64,000 nt of DNA from Methylobacterium aquaticum (lineage in GTDB: Bacteria > Pseudomonadota > Alphaproteobacteria > Rhizobiales > Beijerinckiaceae). A program made the translations under genes and the position numbers. The first letter of the stretch is position 1, and each line of letters begins with the position of its first letter. Location of the stretch: assembly GCF_016804325.1 (NCBI RefSeq), contig NZ_CP043627.1, positions 3,671,001 through 3,735,000 of the forward strand. Direction: 5' to 3'. Positions 18,384 to 28,060 of the stretch are shown here, piece by piece. The notes beneath the pieces are model-generated. The model ran no database searches, was not told the DNA's origin, and saw only the letters and a list, made by a program, of their open reading frames with translations.

Positions 18384-19702
18384 CGCGTCCCTCCGGTGAT
18401 CGGCGCCACGCCGCACCAGCCGGCGACGAACAGCGCGACGGTGCGGGTGAGCCTGCGCAGCGACTCGACGTTCGCGCGCTCGTTGAAGGCGTGAGCGTTC
18501 TCGATCGTTGCCCCGTAGCAGAAGGCCGGGATGCCATAATCGAGGCCGTAGAAGCGGGCATCGGTCAGCCCCGTGAACAGCGAATCCTCGAGGGGGCCGC
18601 CCCAGCCGGCACCGTGCGCCTCGGCGAGCACGGCCTCCGCCGCCCCGGCCCCCGTCACCTCGTAGCCGGGCGAGAGGAAGCCGGACCACACCACCTCGGG
18701 CGGGCTCTGGGCGAGGAAGGGATGGCTGGCTGCGGCCCGCGCCACGCAGGCCTCGATCTCGCGCTGGCACTCGGCCACGCTCCAGCCGGGCAGGAGGCCG
18801 ATGCGGCAATCGACGTCGCACCAGGCCGGCACGCTCGAGGCCCATTCACCGCCGCGGATGATGCCGACATTGAGGTTGAGCGGGTGCGCGAGCGCACTGA
18901 AACGGGGATGGTCCCTGGCCCGCTCGTTCCACTCAGCTTCCAGGCCCTCCAGGGCCTGGATCACGTGATAGGCCGCCTTGATCGCGTTGAAGCCGGCCGC
19001 CGCGTGGGCGGCGTGGGCGGGCTCGCCCCGGACCTTGAGGCGAAACCAGATCACCCCGGTCTGCGCCCGCATCAGGCGCCCGTTCGTCGGCTCGACGATG
19101 AAGCAGGCCTCCGCCCGGTAGCCGCGCTGCAGCGTCGAGAGGGCGCCGAGCCCGGTGCTCTCCTCCTCGATCACCGACTGGACGTGGATGCGGCCCTGGG
19201 GCGCGAGGCCCGCGGCCTCGAGCGCGTCGAGGGCGTAGAGCGCCGCGATGGTGCCGGACTTCATGTCGCCGACGCCGCGGCCGTAGAGCCAGCCATCCTC
19301 CACGACGGGCTGGAAGGGCGGGCGCTTCCACATGTCGAGGGGACCGGCGGGGACGACGTCGCAATGGCCCTGGAGGATGAGGGAGCGGCCCAGCGCCCGC
19401 TCCGGCCGGTAGGTCCCGACCACCGTGCGGGCGCGGGAGAAATCGGTCTCGACCGGGCCGAAGCCGGGCAGGTGGCGCAAGTCGTCCTGGTCGATGCGCC
19501 AGTCGTCGACGGCGTAGCCCCGTGCCCGCAGGAGGTCGGCCATCATATCCTGGCACGGGCCCTCCTGGCCGCGTGTCGAGGGGATGGCCGAGAAGGCGAT
19601 GGTGTCGGCGATCTGGCGTTCGAAGCCGGCATCCACCGCCGAAAAGAGCGCGGCGCGCTCAAGGTCGGTCAGGGTCGTACGGGGTTGCGTCTCGTCTGTC
19701 AT
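18380..19702 (-). CDS. M20-family metallopeptidase/deacylase (ArgE/DapE-like)
   Basis: The 440-residue protein is a di-zinc hydrolase. Metal and catalytic motifs are in order: GHCDVVP at 112-118 (His113, Asp115), GRGVGDMKSG at 141-150 (Asp146) and the acidic EEE at 179-181. A dimerisation domain follows (TGVIWFRLKVRGEPAHAAH). Relatives remove acyl or aminoacyl groups from N-acyl amino acids or peptides. It lies directly after the dipeptide/oligopeptide ABC ATPase gene with a four-base overlap, which points to cytoplasmic cleavage of the imported peptide. The exact substrate is not evident. Confidence 0.9.
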   Translation of the reverse strand: MTDETQPRTTLTDLERAALFSAVDAGFERQIADTIAFSAIPSTRGQEGPCQDMMADLLRARGYAVDDWRIDQDDLRHLPGFGPVETDFSRARTVVGTYRPERALGRSLILQGHCDVVPAGPLDMWKRPPFQPVVEDGWLYGRGVGDMKSGTIAALYALDALEAAGLAPQGRIHVQSVIEEESTGLGALSTLQRGYRAEACFIVEPTNGRLMRAQTGVIWFRLKVRGEPAHAAHAAAGFNAIKAAYHVIQALEGLEAEWNERARDHPRFSALAHPLNLNVGIIRGGEWASSVPAWCDVDCRIGLLPGWSVAECQREIEACVARAAASHPFLAQSPPEVVWSGFLSPGYEVTGAGAAEAVLAEAHGAGWGGPLEDSLFTGLTDARFYGLDYGIPAFCYGATIENAHAFNERANVESLRRLTRTVALFVAGWCGVAPITGGTR

Positions 19703-21375
19703 GCCACCTCCGGCGCGACGGGCTCGCGCGCGAATCCAGGATGTTCGAAGAACCGCCGCCCCGGGATCGCGTCGAGGAGGGCGCGGGTATAGGCCTCGCG
19801 CGGCGCGGAGAAGACGTCGCGCGTCGTCCCTTCCTCGACGATCCGGCCTTTCTGCAGAACGATCACCCGGTCGGCGATCTCGGCGGCGATGCGCAGGTCG
19901 TGGGTGATGAAGATCATCGCGAGGCGCATCTCGCGGCGCAGCTCGGCGAGCAGCGCCAGCACCTGGGCCTGGACCGAGACGTCGAGGGCCGAGACCGCCT
20001 CGTCGGCGATCAGCACCTGCGGCCGCAGCACCAGCGCCCGGGCGATGCAGATGCGCTGGCGCTGCCCGCCGGAGAATTCGTGCGGATAGCGCTCCGCCGC
20101 CGCCGCCGTGAGACCGACACGCTCCAGGAGCGTGCGGGCGGCCGCCATCGCCTCGCGGCGCGGGGTGCCGTAGGCCATCGGCCCGCGGGCAACAGCGTCC
20201 CCGACCTTCTGGCGCGGGTCGAGGCTCGCGAAGGGGTCCTGGAAGACGATCTGGAGCCCACGCCGGGCCCGGCGCAGGGCCTCGCCGTGGAGCGAGCGCA
20301 GATCCTCGCCGCCGAGCCGGATCGCACCACCGTCGGGTTCGGTCAGGCGCATGATCATCCGCCCGAGGGTCGACTTGCCCGATCCGGATTCGCCCACCAC
20401 CGCGAGGGTCTCACCCTGGTGCAGGGCAAGCGAGAGGCCGTCCGCGGCGACGACCCGGCGCGGCGGCTGGAACAAGCCCCGTCGCACCGTGAAGGTCTTG
20501 CGCAGGTCCTCGACCGAGAGGACCGGCGCTCCCTCCGGCCGGGGTGCTGGCGGGCGCAGCCGTGCGCGGGGCACCGCGTCGATCAGCGCGCGGGTATAGG
20601 CATCGCGTGGCCGGCGTAAGACCGCCTCCGCGCTCCCGGTCTCGACCACGCGCCCGCCCCGCAACACCACGACCCGGTCGGCAACGTCGGCGACGACGCC
20701 GAAATCGTGGGTGATGAGGAGCACGCCCATGCCGCGCTCGCGCCTGAGATCGTCGATCAGCCGCAGGATCTGCGCCTGGGTCGTCACGTCGAGGGCCGTC
20801 GTCGGCTCGTCGGCGACGAGGAGGGCCGGGCGGTTCGCCATCGCCATGGCGATCATCACCCGCTGGCGCTGGCCGCCGGAGAGCTCGAACGGGTAGGAGC
20901 GTGCGAGAAGCTCGGGCGTCGGAAGGCCGACCTGGGCGAGCAGGCCCTCGACGCGGGCCCGCATCTCGTCGCGCGGCAGCCCGCCCTGGTGGGTGCGGAT
21001 CGTCTCGGCGACCTGGGGGCCGACGCGCTTCAGCGGGTTGAGCGAGGATAGTGGCTCCTGGAAGATCATCCCGGCCTCGCCGCCCCGGAAGGCCCGCAGG
21101 TCGGAGCCTGAGAGCCGCGCGACGTCGCGCCCGTTCACCGCGACCGCGCCGCCGGCGACGCGCACCCCGGACGGCAGCAGGGAGAGGATCGCGTGCGCGA
21201 TCATCGACTTGCCGGAGCCCGACTCGCCGACGAGGCAGACCACCTCGTTGGGCTGGATCGCGAAGGAGACGTCCTCGACCGCGTGGGCCCGGTCGCCGCC
21301 CCGCGGCAGCGCGATGGTGAGCCCGTCGACGGCGAGGACGGGAGCCGTGGATACGGGAGCTTTGGCGTCGGTCAT
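19699..21375 (-). CDS. Dipeptide/oligopeptide ABC transporter, fused tandem ATPase (DppD-DppF)
   Basis: The 558-residue protein carries two complete ABC ATPase domains, equivalent to DppD and DppF in one chain. Each half has Walker A GESGSGKS and a signature, [12 protein letters not shown] in the first and [12 protein letters not shown] in the second. Walker B reads [12 protein letters not shown] and [15 protein letters not shown] at 21375 sits just after the permease stop. Such fusions are common for oligopeptide and nickel importers in alphaproteobacteria. It energises the DppB/DppC permeases encoded immediately upstream. Confidence 0.92.
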   Translation of the reverse strand: MTDAKAPVSTAPVLAVDGLTIALPRGGDRAHAVEDVSFAIQPNEVVCLVGESGSGKSMIAHAILSLLPSGVRVAGGAVAVNGRDVARLSGSDLRAFRGGEAGMIFQEPLSSLNPLKRVGPQVAETIRTHQGGLPRDEMRARVEGLLAQVGLPTPELLARSYPFELSGGQRQRVMIAMAMANRPALLVADEPTTALDVTTQAQILRLIDDLRRERGMGVLLITHDFGVVADVADRVVVLRGGRVVETGSAEAVLRRPRDAYTRALIDAVPRARLRPPAPRPEGAPVLSVEDLRKTFTVRRGLFQPPRRVVAADGLSLALHQGETLAVVGESGSGKSTLGRMIMRLTEPDGGAIRLGGEDLRSLHGEALRRARRGLQIVFQDPFASLDPRQKVGDAVARGPMAYGTPRREAMAAARTLLERVGLTAAAAERYPHEFSGGQRQRICIARALVLRPQVLIADEAVSALDVSVQAQVLALLAELRREMRLAMIFITHDLRIAAEIADRVIVLQKGRIVEEGTTRDVFSAPREAYTRALLDAIPGRRFFEHPGFAREPVAPEVA

Positions 21376-21380
21376 GGTCG

Positions 21381-22214
21381 TCAGCCCCGGCGCCGCGCGA
21401 TGCGCGGGTTGAGCACGTCGCTCAGGCCCTCGCCGAACAGGTTGATGGCGAGCACGGTGACGAGGATGGCGAGGCCCGGGAACACGCTCGCCCACCACGC
21501 CTGCCGGATCGAGCTGCGGGCCGAGCCGACCATGAAGCCCCAGGACATCATGTTGGGATCGCCCAGGCCGAGGAAGGAGAGCGCGCTCTCGATGAGGATC
21601 GCGCTCGCCACCGTGAGCGAGGCCGTGACGAGGATCGGCGAGACCGCGTTCGGCAGCACGTGGCCGAACACCACCCTGGCGGTGCGCTCGCCCTGGCAGA
21701 TCGCCGCCTCGACGAATTCCCGGCGGCGCAGGCGAAGGAACTCGGCCCGGGTGAGCCGCGCCAGCGGCGGCCAGGACACCGCCCCGATCGTGGCGACGAT
21801 GGTGGCGAGCGAGGGCGTGAAGGTCGCGACGAGCAGGATCGCCAGCACGAAGGCGGGGATCGTCTGGAACAGCTCGGTCATGCGCATCAGCGCCGCGTCG
21901 AGCCCGCCGCCGGCATAGCCGGCGAGCGCCCCGACCGTCACCCCGATGACGAGCGCCGCCAGCGCCGAGGCGACGCCGATGAGGAGCGAGACCCGGGCCC
22001 CGTGGGCGATTCCCGCCGCGACGTCGCGCCCGAGGGTGTCGGCCCCGAGCCGCATCCCGTCCTCGCCGGGCGGGGCGAAGGGCGTCGCCACCATCTCCCA
22101 GGGGGATTCGGGGTAGAGGAAGGGGGCGCTCGCCGCGAGGACCAGCACCGCCAGGATGAGCACGAGCCCAGCCATGCCGCTCGGGTGGCGCAGGAAAGCC
22201 TTGAGCACGTCCAT
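21381..22214 (-). CDS. Dipeptide/oligopeptide ABC transporter permease (DppC-like)
   Basis: The 277-residue inner-membrane protein has the N-terminal hydrophobic segment and the periplasmic loop ending LGADTLGRDVAAGIAHGARVSLLIG, the hallmark of DppC/OppC. The EAA loop is FVEAAICQGERTARVVFGHVLPNAVSPILV. The C terminus reads ESALSFLGLGDPNMMSWG, again family-typical. It is encoded between DppB and the fused ATPase with almost no spacing. It forms a heterodimeric channel with DppB. Confidence 0.92.
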   Translation of the reverse strand: MDVLKAFLRHPSGMAGLVLILAVLVLAASAPFLYPESPWEMVATPFAPPGEDGMRLGADTLGRDVAAGIAHGARVSLLIGVASALAALVIGVTVGALAGYAGGGLDAALMRMTELFQTIPAFVLAILLVATFTPSLATIVATIGAVSWPPLARLTRAEFLRLRRREFVEAAICQGERTARVVFGHVLPNAVSPILVTASLTVASAILIESALSFLGLGDPNMMSWGFMVGSARSSIRQAWWASVFPGLAILVTVLAINLFGEGLSDVLNPRIARRRG

Positions 22215-22215
22215 C

Positions 22216-23217
22216 TCAGGCGCTCCCCGCCCGCATGCGCGGATCGATGAGCCGGTAGGCCAGATCCGTCGCGAGGTTGAACAGGATGACGATGACCGAG
22301 AGGATGAGGAACACGCCGAGCATCACCGGGTAGTCGCGCTGGAGCAGCGCGTCGAAGGTGAGCCGGCCGAGCCCCGGCCAGGCGAACACCGTCTCGACCA
22401 CGACCGCGCCGCCGACGAGGGCGCCGGCCTGCATGCCCGCCACCGTGGCCACCGGCACGAGGGCGTTGCGCAGCATGTGCCCGACGACGATCTGCGCTCC
22501 GGTGAGGCCCTTGGCGCGGGCGGTCTTCACGAAGTCCTGCTGCGCCACCTCGATGATCGCGGCGCGCATCAGCCGGGCGTAGATCGCGAGGTAGATCGCT
22601 CCGAGGGAGGCCGCCGGCATCGCGAGGTATTTGAGGAGGTCGAGGGCCTGGCCCAGGGGGCCGAGCCGGGCGTTGATCGTGCCGTAGCCGAAGGGCGGCA
22701 GCCAATCGAGCCAGACCGAGAAGACCAGGACCAGCATCAGCCCGAGCCAGAACACCGGCATGGCGTAGAGCACGAGCGACAAGACCGTGAAGGCGGTGTC
22801 GGCGGCGCTGCCCGCCGCGAGGCCGGCCATCACGCCGAGGGTCGAGCCGAGGAGGAGCGCGAGAGCGAAGGCCGTGACCGTGAGGAGGAGGGTGGCGGGA
22901 AGGCGCTCGCGGATCAGGTCGAGGACCGGCCGGCGCTGCTGGGTCGAGGTGCCGAGATCGAGCCGCACCACCCGGCCGAGATGGCGCGCGAGCTGCACCG
23001 CGTAGGGCTGGTCGAGGCCGTACTCGGCGCGCAGGTCGGCGAGCAGCTTGGCGTCCGCGCCGCCCGACTGCCCGGCCATCACCTGCGCCGGGTCGCCGGG
23101 CGCGGCCCGCACCAGCGCGAAGTTGAAGGTCGCGATCACCAGGACCACCAGGACGAGCCGGACGATCCAGGCACCGAGCGCGATTCCGATCCCGGCGGCA
23201 CGCCTGATCCCGGTCAC
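22216..23217 (-). CDS. Dipeptide/oligopeptide ABC transporter permease (DppB-like)
   Basis: This inner-membrane permease of about 333 residues contains the N-terminal ATFNFALVRAAPGDPAQVM segment, LRAEYGLDQPYAVQLARHLG, and the EAA loop DFVKTARAKGLTGAQIVVGHMLRNALVPV, all typical of DppB/OppB. The start is best read as GTG at 23217, overlapping the TGA of the binding-protein gene in a GTGA arrangement; no ATG fits. DppC follows two bases after its stop. Together with DppC it forms the peptide channel. Confidence 0.9.
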   Translation of the reverse strand: MTGIRRAAGIGIALGAWIVRLVLVVLVIATFNFALVRAAPGDPAQVMAGQSGGADAKLLADLRAEYGLDQPYAVQLARHLGRVVRLDLGTSTQQRRPVLDLIRERLPATLLLTVTAFALALLLGSTLGVMAGLAAGSAADTAFTVLSLVLYAMPVFWLGLMLVLVFSVWLDWLPPFGYGTINARLGPLGQALDLLKYLAMPAASLGAIYLAIYARLMRAAIIEVAQQDFVKTARAKGLTGAQIVVGHMLRNALVPVATVAGMQAGALVGGAVVVETVFAWPGLGRLTFDALLQRDYPVMLGVFLILSVIVILFNLATDLAYRLIDPRMRAGSA

Positions 23218-24791
23218 GACTTCGTCACCGCGCCGAAGGTCTCGTGCGAGCCGATCGCCGTCGTCACGACGTCCTTGAGGCTCCTGTCGTAGATGATCGG
23301 GTACTCGATCTCGAGCGTCCAGGCGACGGGCACGTCCTCGACCAGGATCTGCTGGACCCTGGTATAGAGTTCCTGGCGCTTCTTCTCGTCCAGCGCGCTC
23401 GCGGCCTCGTCGAACAGCCGGTCCACCTCGGGGTTCGAGTAGCCTTGCGTGTTCGAAAACAGGATGCCCTTGACGATGTTCGAGGTCACGTAGGTGCGCG
23501 AGACGCCGAGTGCCGGGTCGCCGAGCTGGTAGAGCAGGTTCGTCGTCATCTGGTAGTCCCAGTTGCCGATCCGCGACGCCCAGCCCGCCATGTCGGTCGA
23601 TTCGAGCACGAGGTCGATGCCGACGCGGGCGAAGGACTGGCGGTAGAACTCCGCCGAGCGCTGGTAGGATTCGCCGTAGGGCGGCACCAGGAACTTGACC
23701 TCGACCCGCTTGCCGCCGGCGCCGGGTTTTAGGCCCATCTCGTCGAGCAGAGCCTTCGCCTTGTCGGGGCTGTGCTCGTACTTGCGGACGTTCGGGTCGT
23801 AGAACTTCGTCTTCGAGGCGATCGGCCCGGTCGCGACCCTCGCCTGCCCGAAATAGACGCGCTTGGCGAGCGCCTCGCGGTCGAGGGCGTACATCACCGC
23901 CTGGCGGAAGCGCCGGTCGTTCAGCGGCGCGACGCGGTTGTTCATCTCGAGCCACTGCAGCGGCGCGAAGTACTCATAACCCGCGGTGGTGACGGCGAGA
24001 TTCGGGCGGGCCTTGAGACGGGCGACGTCGTAGAACTCGACGTCGGACCATTGCGCGAGCTGCACCGTGCCGTTCTCGAGGGCGAGCGTGCGCGAAGCCG
24101 CGTCGGGAATGACCCGGTAGATGATTTCGTCGAGGTGCGGCTCGTCCTTGCGGTAGTAGCCGTCGTGGCGCACCAGGTGGACGTGGGAGCCGCGCACCCA
24201 TTCTTTGAGCTTGAACGGGCCGGTCCCGATGGCCTTGTCGTTCATCGGGTTCTTGCGGAAGTCGGTGCCCTCGTAGACGTGCTTCGGGACGATCGGCGCG
24301 GTGGTGCAATCGAACGAGCCGAGGAACGGCGCGAAGGGCTCCTTCAGCGTGAAGACTACCGTGAGCGGATCGGGCGCCTCGGCCTTCGCCACCCGGCGGA
24401 AGGTGTTGCGCGCCCGTGGATGGGTCTCCATCAGCAGGGTCATGCACGAGAACACGACGTCCTGCGCCGTCATCGGCGTGCCGTCGTGGAAGGTGATGCC
24501 CGGAAACAGCCGGAACGTGTAGGTCAGCCCGTCCGGCGAGATCTCCCAGGACCGCGCCATGCCGGGCATCGGCTTCAGGTCGGGGGCGTATTTGAGCAGG
24601 CTCTCGTAGATCTTGCCGCCGAGGGTCAGCGTCGGCTGCTGCTGGTTCAGGGCGGTGACGAGGATCGGCGGCTCGGGCTGGATGATGACGTTGAGCGTGC
24701 CGCCGCGGCCTTGCGCCGCCGCCCGTCCCGCACCGAGCGGCAGGGTCGCGGCGCCGGCGAGCAATCCCCCGGTGAACTGGCGGCGATCCAT
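23214..24791 (-). CDS. Dipeptide/oligopeptide ABC transporter substrate-binding protein
   Basis: The 525-residue periplasmic protein belongs to extracellular solute-binding family 5. It starts with MDRRQFTGGLLAGAATLPLG, a signal with a twin-arginine-like pattern (DRRQFTGG). The family pattern includes KYAPDLKPMPGMARSW, FHDGTPMTAQDVVFSC and GTGPFKLKEW. It is first in the seven-gene operon leading to the gamma-glutamyltransferase. The ligand is probably a peptide or peptide-like compound; family 5 proteins also bind opines, nickel complexes and glutathione, and the downstream enzymes make a gamma-glutamyl peptide a reasonable guess. Confidence 0.92.
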   Translation of the reverse strand: MDRRQFTGGLLAGAATLPLGAGRAAAQGRGGTLNVIIQPEPPILVTALNQQQPTLTLGGKIYESLLKYAPDLKPMPGMARSWEISPDGLTYTFRLFPGITFHDGTPMTAQDVVFSCMTLLMETHPRARNTFRRVAKAEAPDPLTVVFTLKEPFAPFLGSFDCTTAPIVPKHVYEGTDFRKNPMNDKAIGTGPFKLKEWVRGSHVHLVRHDGYYRKDEPHLDEIIYRVIPDAASRTLALENGTVQLAQWSDVEFYDVARLKARPNLAVTTAGYEYFAPLQWLEMNNRVAPLNDRRFRQAVMYALDREALAKRVYFGQARVATGPIASKTKFYDPNVRKYEHSPDKAKALLDEMGLKPGAGGKRVEVKFLVPPYGESYQRSAEFYRQSFARVGIDLVLESTDMAGWASRIGNWDYQMTTNLLYQLGDPALGVSRTYVTSNIVKGILFSNTQGYSNPEVDRLFDEAASALDEKKRQELYTRVQQILVEDVPVAWTLEIEYPIIYDRSLKDVVTTAIGSHETFGAVTKS

Positions 24792-24971
24792 CCCGGCCTC
24801 TCCCGATCATTGAGCGATGGTGAGAGCCTAGCCGAGCGAATACCGGCCCGCCGTCGCATCCGGGCCGCCGAGTATCGCGATCGGGCCAGCCGGCGGGCTA
24901 CGATGGCAGCCGAGCGTGGTATGCAGGTTGCCTCCCCCGGCCTGGTCGATCGTCCGTCCAAGGAGCGCAGG
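24792..24971. promoter_or_regulatory. Divergent promoter region of the peptide operon and AraC gene
   Basis: The 180 bases between the two divergent starts should contain both promoters and the AraC binding site. It is GC-rich and I could not pick a convincing -35/-10 pair. AAGGAG at 24959-24964 is the ribosome binding site that decides the AraC start. Confidence 0.4.
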
Positions 24972-25817
24972 ATGAGGAAGCCGTTCCCGCTCGAGGCCGA
25001 GCAGTGCGAGACGATCCCGCAGGGACGGCGGGCCGCCGACCCGCGGGCGGCCCGCGCGCTCTCGGCCAGCCTCCAGGCCGTGCCGCGCCGGGTGGGCGGG
25101 ATGGGGGCGTTCTATCCCGATACCAGCACCAGCACCCGGCACGCCCATGCGCGCGGGCAGTTCATCCTCGGCGTCACCGGGATCACCGCGATGCTGACCG
25201 ACGAGGGGTGCTTCGTCGTTCCACCGGATCACGGGTTGTGGATCCCGCCGGGCGTGGTGCACCAGTCCCGATCATGGGCGGATGTGGAGGTGCAGACGAT
25301 CTACGTCGAGGCCGACGCGATGCCGGTCGGTCACGGCGCCTGCCGGCTGGTGCACACGACGCCGCTCCTGCGGGCGCTCCTCGCCGAGGTGCTGGCGATG
25401 CCGGTCCTCTACGACGAGCACGGACGGGAGGGCCGGCTCGTCGACCTCCTGCTCGCGGAGATCGGCCGGATGCCCGCCTCCTCGCTCCACGTCGCGGTGC
25501 CGCAGGACGACCGTCTCGGCCGGATCTGCGAGACCGTGCTCTCCCGCGCCGGCGAGACCCGGACCCTCGACGAATGGGCGCTCCTCACGGGCTTGAGCCG
25601 CCGGACGATCACGCGCCTGTTCCGCCGCGAGACCGGGATGAGCTTCTCTGCCTGGCAGCAGCGGGTGCGGCTCATGGAGGCGCTCGCCCGCCTCGGCGGC
25701 GGCGCCTCCGTCACCAGCGTCGCCCTCGACGTCGGCTACGACAGCCCGAGCGCCTTCACGGCGATGTTCAAGCGGGTCCTCGGCACCTGCCCGCGGACCT
25801 ACCTCGACTGGGCCTGA
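24972..25817 (+). CDS. AraC-family regulator with cupin-type sensing domain
   Basis: The 281-residue protein has an N-terminal cupin-like domain (STSTRHAHARGQFILGVTG, then VVPPDHGLWIPPGVVHQ) and a C-terminal AraC domain ending SVALDVGYDSPSAFTAMFKRVLGTCPRTYL. The start at 24972 has AAGGAG eight bases upstream. Divergence from the peptide-uptake operon makes that operon its likely target. Its last 19 bases overlap the tail of the convergent IclR gene. Confidence 0.87.
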   Translation: MRKPFPLEAEQCETIPQGRRAADPRAARALSASLQAVPRRVGGMGAFYPDTSTSTRHAHARGQFILGVTGITAMLTDEGCFVVPPDHGLWIPPGVVHQSRSWADVEVQTIYVEADAMPVGHGACRLVHTTPLLRALLAEVLAMPVLYDEHGREGRLVDLLLAEIGRMPASSLHVAVPQDDRLGRICETVLSRAGETRTLDEWALLTGLSRRTITRLFRRETGMSFSAWQQRVRLMEALARLGGGASVTSVALDVGYDSPSAFTAMFKRVLGTCPRTYLDWA

Positions 25818-26608
25818 GCGCCGGGCTCCGCGAGGCCATGACGGGACAGGGCGGCCTTCAGGATGGCGGCGGTCTCGGGCCGCCGCGCGAGGCAGCGCGA
25901 GGTCGGCCCCGCGACGACGATCGAGAGCCGGCGGTCGCCGAGGGGAAGCGGGAGAGCGACGCCGGCGAGGTCGGCGATGTACTCCGAGTCGCTCTGGTGA
26001 TAGCCGCGCTCCTCCGCCTCCAGCAGAGCACGCTCCACGTTCTCCACGCCCAACGGCGTCGTGTCGGAGAAGCGCTCGAACGCGACCCGGCGGTAGATCG
26101 CCTCGCGCGAGGCCGCAGGATACTGGGCGAGGATCGCCCGCCCGGCGGAGCTGGCATGGACCGGAACACGGTCGCCGACCCGGGCGTGGTAGCGCACCTG
26201 GTGCCGGGATTCCGCCACGACGAGGAACAGGGCGTGGATGCCGGTCAGGGTGCCGACCGCCGTGGTCTCGCCGGTGGCGGCCGCCACATCGGCCACGAGG
26301 ACGTCGACGACGCCCGGCAGCGGCTCGGCCTCAGCCACGGTGAGGGCGAGCGTGAGCCAGCGAGGGGTCGGGTAGTACCCGGCCCGCGGCCGCGGCTCGT
26401 AGAGATAGCCCCTCTCGACGATCGTCCCGACAAGGTTGAACGTGCTCGAGCGCGGCCAGCCGAGATCGTCCGAGATCTCGGCGAGCGTGGCCGGCCGCCG
26501 CCGCTCGGCGAAATACTCCATCAGTTCGAGAACGTTGGCCGCCTGCTTGACCTGCATCTGTCCCGTCGCCCCGTGCCGGTGCGGGGGTCGACCGCCGCCC
26601 GGGTTCAT
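25799..26608 (-). CDS. IclR-family transcriptional regulator
   Basis: The protein has an N-terminal winged helix-turn-helix (LELMEYFAERRRPATLAEISDDLGWPRSSTFNLVGTI) followed by the IclR effector domain with GRAILAQYPA and ADLAGVALPLPLGDRRLSIVVAGP. Two starts are possible: ATG at 26608, or ATG at 26557 directly before the DNA-binding domain; the first 17 residues look unconserved. The gene is divergent from the LivK-SDR-CoA-transferase operon. A GGAAT-N5-ATTCC palindrome between them fits known IclR-type operators, so local control is likely. Confidence 0.87.
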   Translation of the reverse strand: MNPGGGRPPHRHGATGQMQVKQAANVLELMEYFAERRRPATLAEISDDLGWPRSSTFNLVGTIVERGYLYEPRPRAGYYPTPRWLTLALTVAEAEPLPGVVDVLVADVAAATGETTAVGTLTGIHALFLVVAESRHQVRYHARVGDRVPVHASSAGRAILAQYPAASREAIYRRVAFERFSDTTPLGVENVERALLEAEERGYHQSDSEYIADLAGVALPLPLGDRRLSIVVAGPTSRCLARRPETAAILKAALSRHGLAEPGAQAQSR

Positions 26609-26680
26609 GGCTGCGCAACCTAACGGCCGGTGCTTCGGGGCACCACACGCATCGCGTCTCCCCCCTGCCTACAAGGGCGC

Positions 26681-26713
26681 TTGACTTATTCATAATCAGG
26701 AATGAAAAATTCC
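26681..26713 (+). promoter_or_regulatory. Putative promoter with IclR-type operator
   Basis: A -35-like TTGACT at 26681-26686 lies in the only AT-rich patch of the IclR/LivK-like intergenic region. The palindrome GGAAT-GAAAA-ATTCC at 26699-26713 falls where the -10 element would be. IclR proteins commonly bind TGGAA-type palindromes, so this is a good candidate repressor site. Confidence 0.55.
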
Positions 26714-26796
26714 TACATAAGAATTTAGCGGACCGCGACGATCGGTGCCGTGATGCGGACGGCCGCGATAAGTCGGCCCGCCGCAGGGAGGAATGC

Positions 26797-28014
26797 ATGT
26801 CGCTCCGCCGTACCCTCGGGACGCTCGCTCTCGCCGCCTCGACGATGCTGTCTTCGGCCGCCCTGGCGCAGGTCCCGGTCAAGATCGGCGTCCTCGCCGA
26901 CATGTCCGGGATCTTCTCGGATATCGGCGGCGCCGGGGCCGCCGAGGCGACCCGGATGGCCGTCGAGGATTTCGCCAAGCTGCCAGAGGCGAAGGACCTG
27001 AAGATCGAGGTCGTCGCGGCCGATGCGCAGAACAAGCCCGATATCTCGAGCACCATCGCGCGCAAGTGGTTCGACTCGGACGGGGTGGACGCCGTCGTCG
27101 ACATGCCGACGAGCGCGATCTCTCTCGCCCTCGCGCCGCTCGTGCGGGAGAAGAACAAGGTCGCGCTGTTCACCGCATCCGGCTCCTCGGACCTGACGGG
27201 CAAATCCTGCACGCCGAACTCCGTGCACTGGACCTACGACACCTGGGCGCTCGCCCACGGCACCGCCGAGGCGATCACGAAGGCCGGCGGCAAGTCCTGG
27301 TACTTCATCACGGCCGATTTCGCGCTCGGCCACGCGCTCGAGCGCGACGCCAGTGCCGTGGTGAAGGCCGAGGGCGGCCGGGTGGCGGGGACCGTGCGCC
27401 ATCCCACCGACGCCAAGGACTTCTCGTCGTTCCTGCTCCAGGCCCAGGCCTCGCAGGCGCAGGTGATCGGCCTCACCAATGCCGGCGGCGACACGATCAA
27501 CGCCATCAAGCAGGCCGCCGAGTTCGGCATCGTCCAGAGTGGGCAGCAGCTCGCCGGCATGCTCTTGTTCCTCTCCGACATCCATTCGCTGGGCCTGCGC
27601 ACTGCCCAGGGCCTGCGCCTGACGACAGGGTTCTATTGGGACCTGAACGCGGCGACGCGGGCCTTCGGCGAGCGCTTCGCCGCCCGCAACAACGGTCGCT
27701 ACCCCACCATGAACCAGGCCGGGGCCTATTCCGCCACGATCGCGTTCCTCCGGGCGGTCGCGAAGGTCGGATCGGCCAAGGACGGGGGCGCGGTGGTGAA
27801 GGCGATGCGGGAGGCGGGGACCTTCGACGACCCGCTCTTCGGCAAGACGACGTTGCGCGAGGACGGCCGCGTGCTGCACGACATGATGCTCGTCGAGGTC
27901 AAGAAGCCGGACGAATCGAAGAAGCCCTACGACTACTACAAGGTCCTGGCCACCATCCCGGGCCCGGAAGCCTTCCGTCCCCTCAAGGACGGCGGATGCC
28001 CGTTCGTGAAGTAG
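26797..28014 (+). CDS. ABC transporter substrate-binding protein (LivK/branched-chain amino acid type)
   Basis: The 405-residue periplasmic protein has a signal peptide cleaved near AALAQ and a family 6 (Leu/Ile/Val-type) binding fold: VKIGVLADMSGIFSDIGG at the start and GKSWYFITADFALGHALERD in the middle. AGGGAGG lies just upstream of ATG 26797. No permease or ATPase genes follow, so it must work with transporter subunits encoded elsewhere. Related proteins often bind aromatic or other organic acids rather than amino acids. It heads an operon with an SDR and a CoA-transferase. Confidence 0.9.
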   Translation: MSLRRTLGTLALAASTMLSSAALAQVPVKIGVLADMSGIFSDIGGAGAAEATRMAVEDFAKLPEAKDLKIEVVAADAQNKPDISSTIARKWFDSDGVDAVVDMPTSAISLALAPLVREKNKVALFTASGSSDLTGKSCTPNSVHWTYDTWALAHGTAEAITKAGGKSWYFITADFALGHALERDASAVVKAEGGRVAGTVRHPTDAKDFSSFLLQAQASQAQVIGLTNAGGDTINAIKQAAEFGIVQSGQQLAGMLLFLSDIHSLGLRTAQGLRLTTGFYWDLNAATRAFGERFAARNNGRYPTMNQAGAYSATIAFLRAVAKVGSAKDGGAVVKAMREAGTFDDPLFGKTTLREDGRVLHDMMLVEVKKPDESKKPYDYYKVLATIPGPEAFRPLKDGGCPFVK

Positions 28015-28060
28015 CGGGCGCCGCCCCGACGGCATCGACGCAAGCTAAGGATCAACGACC

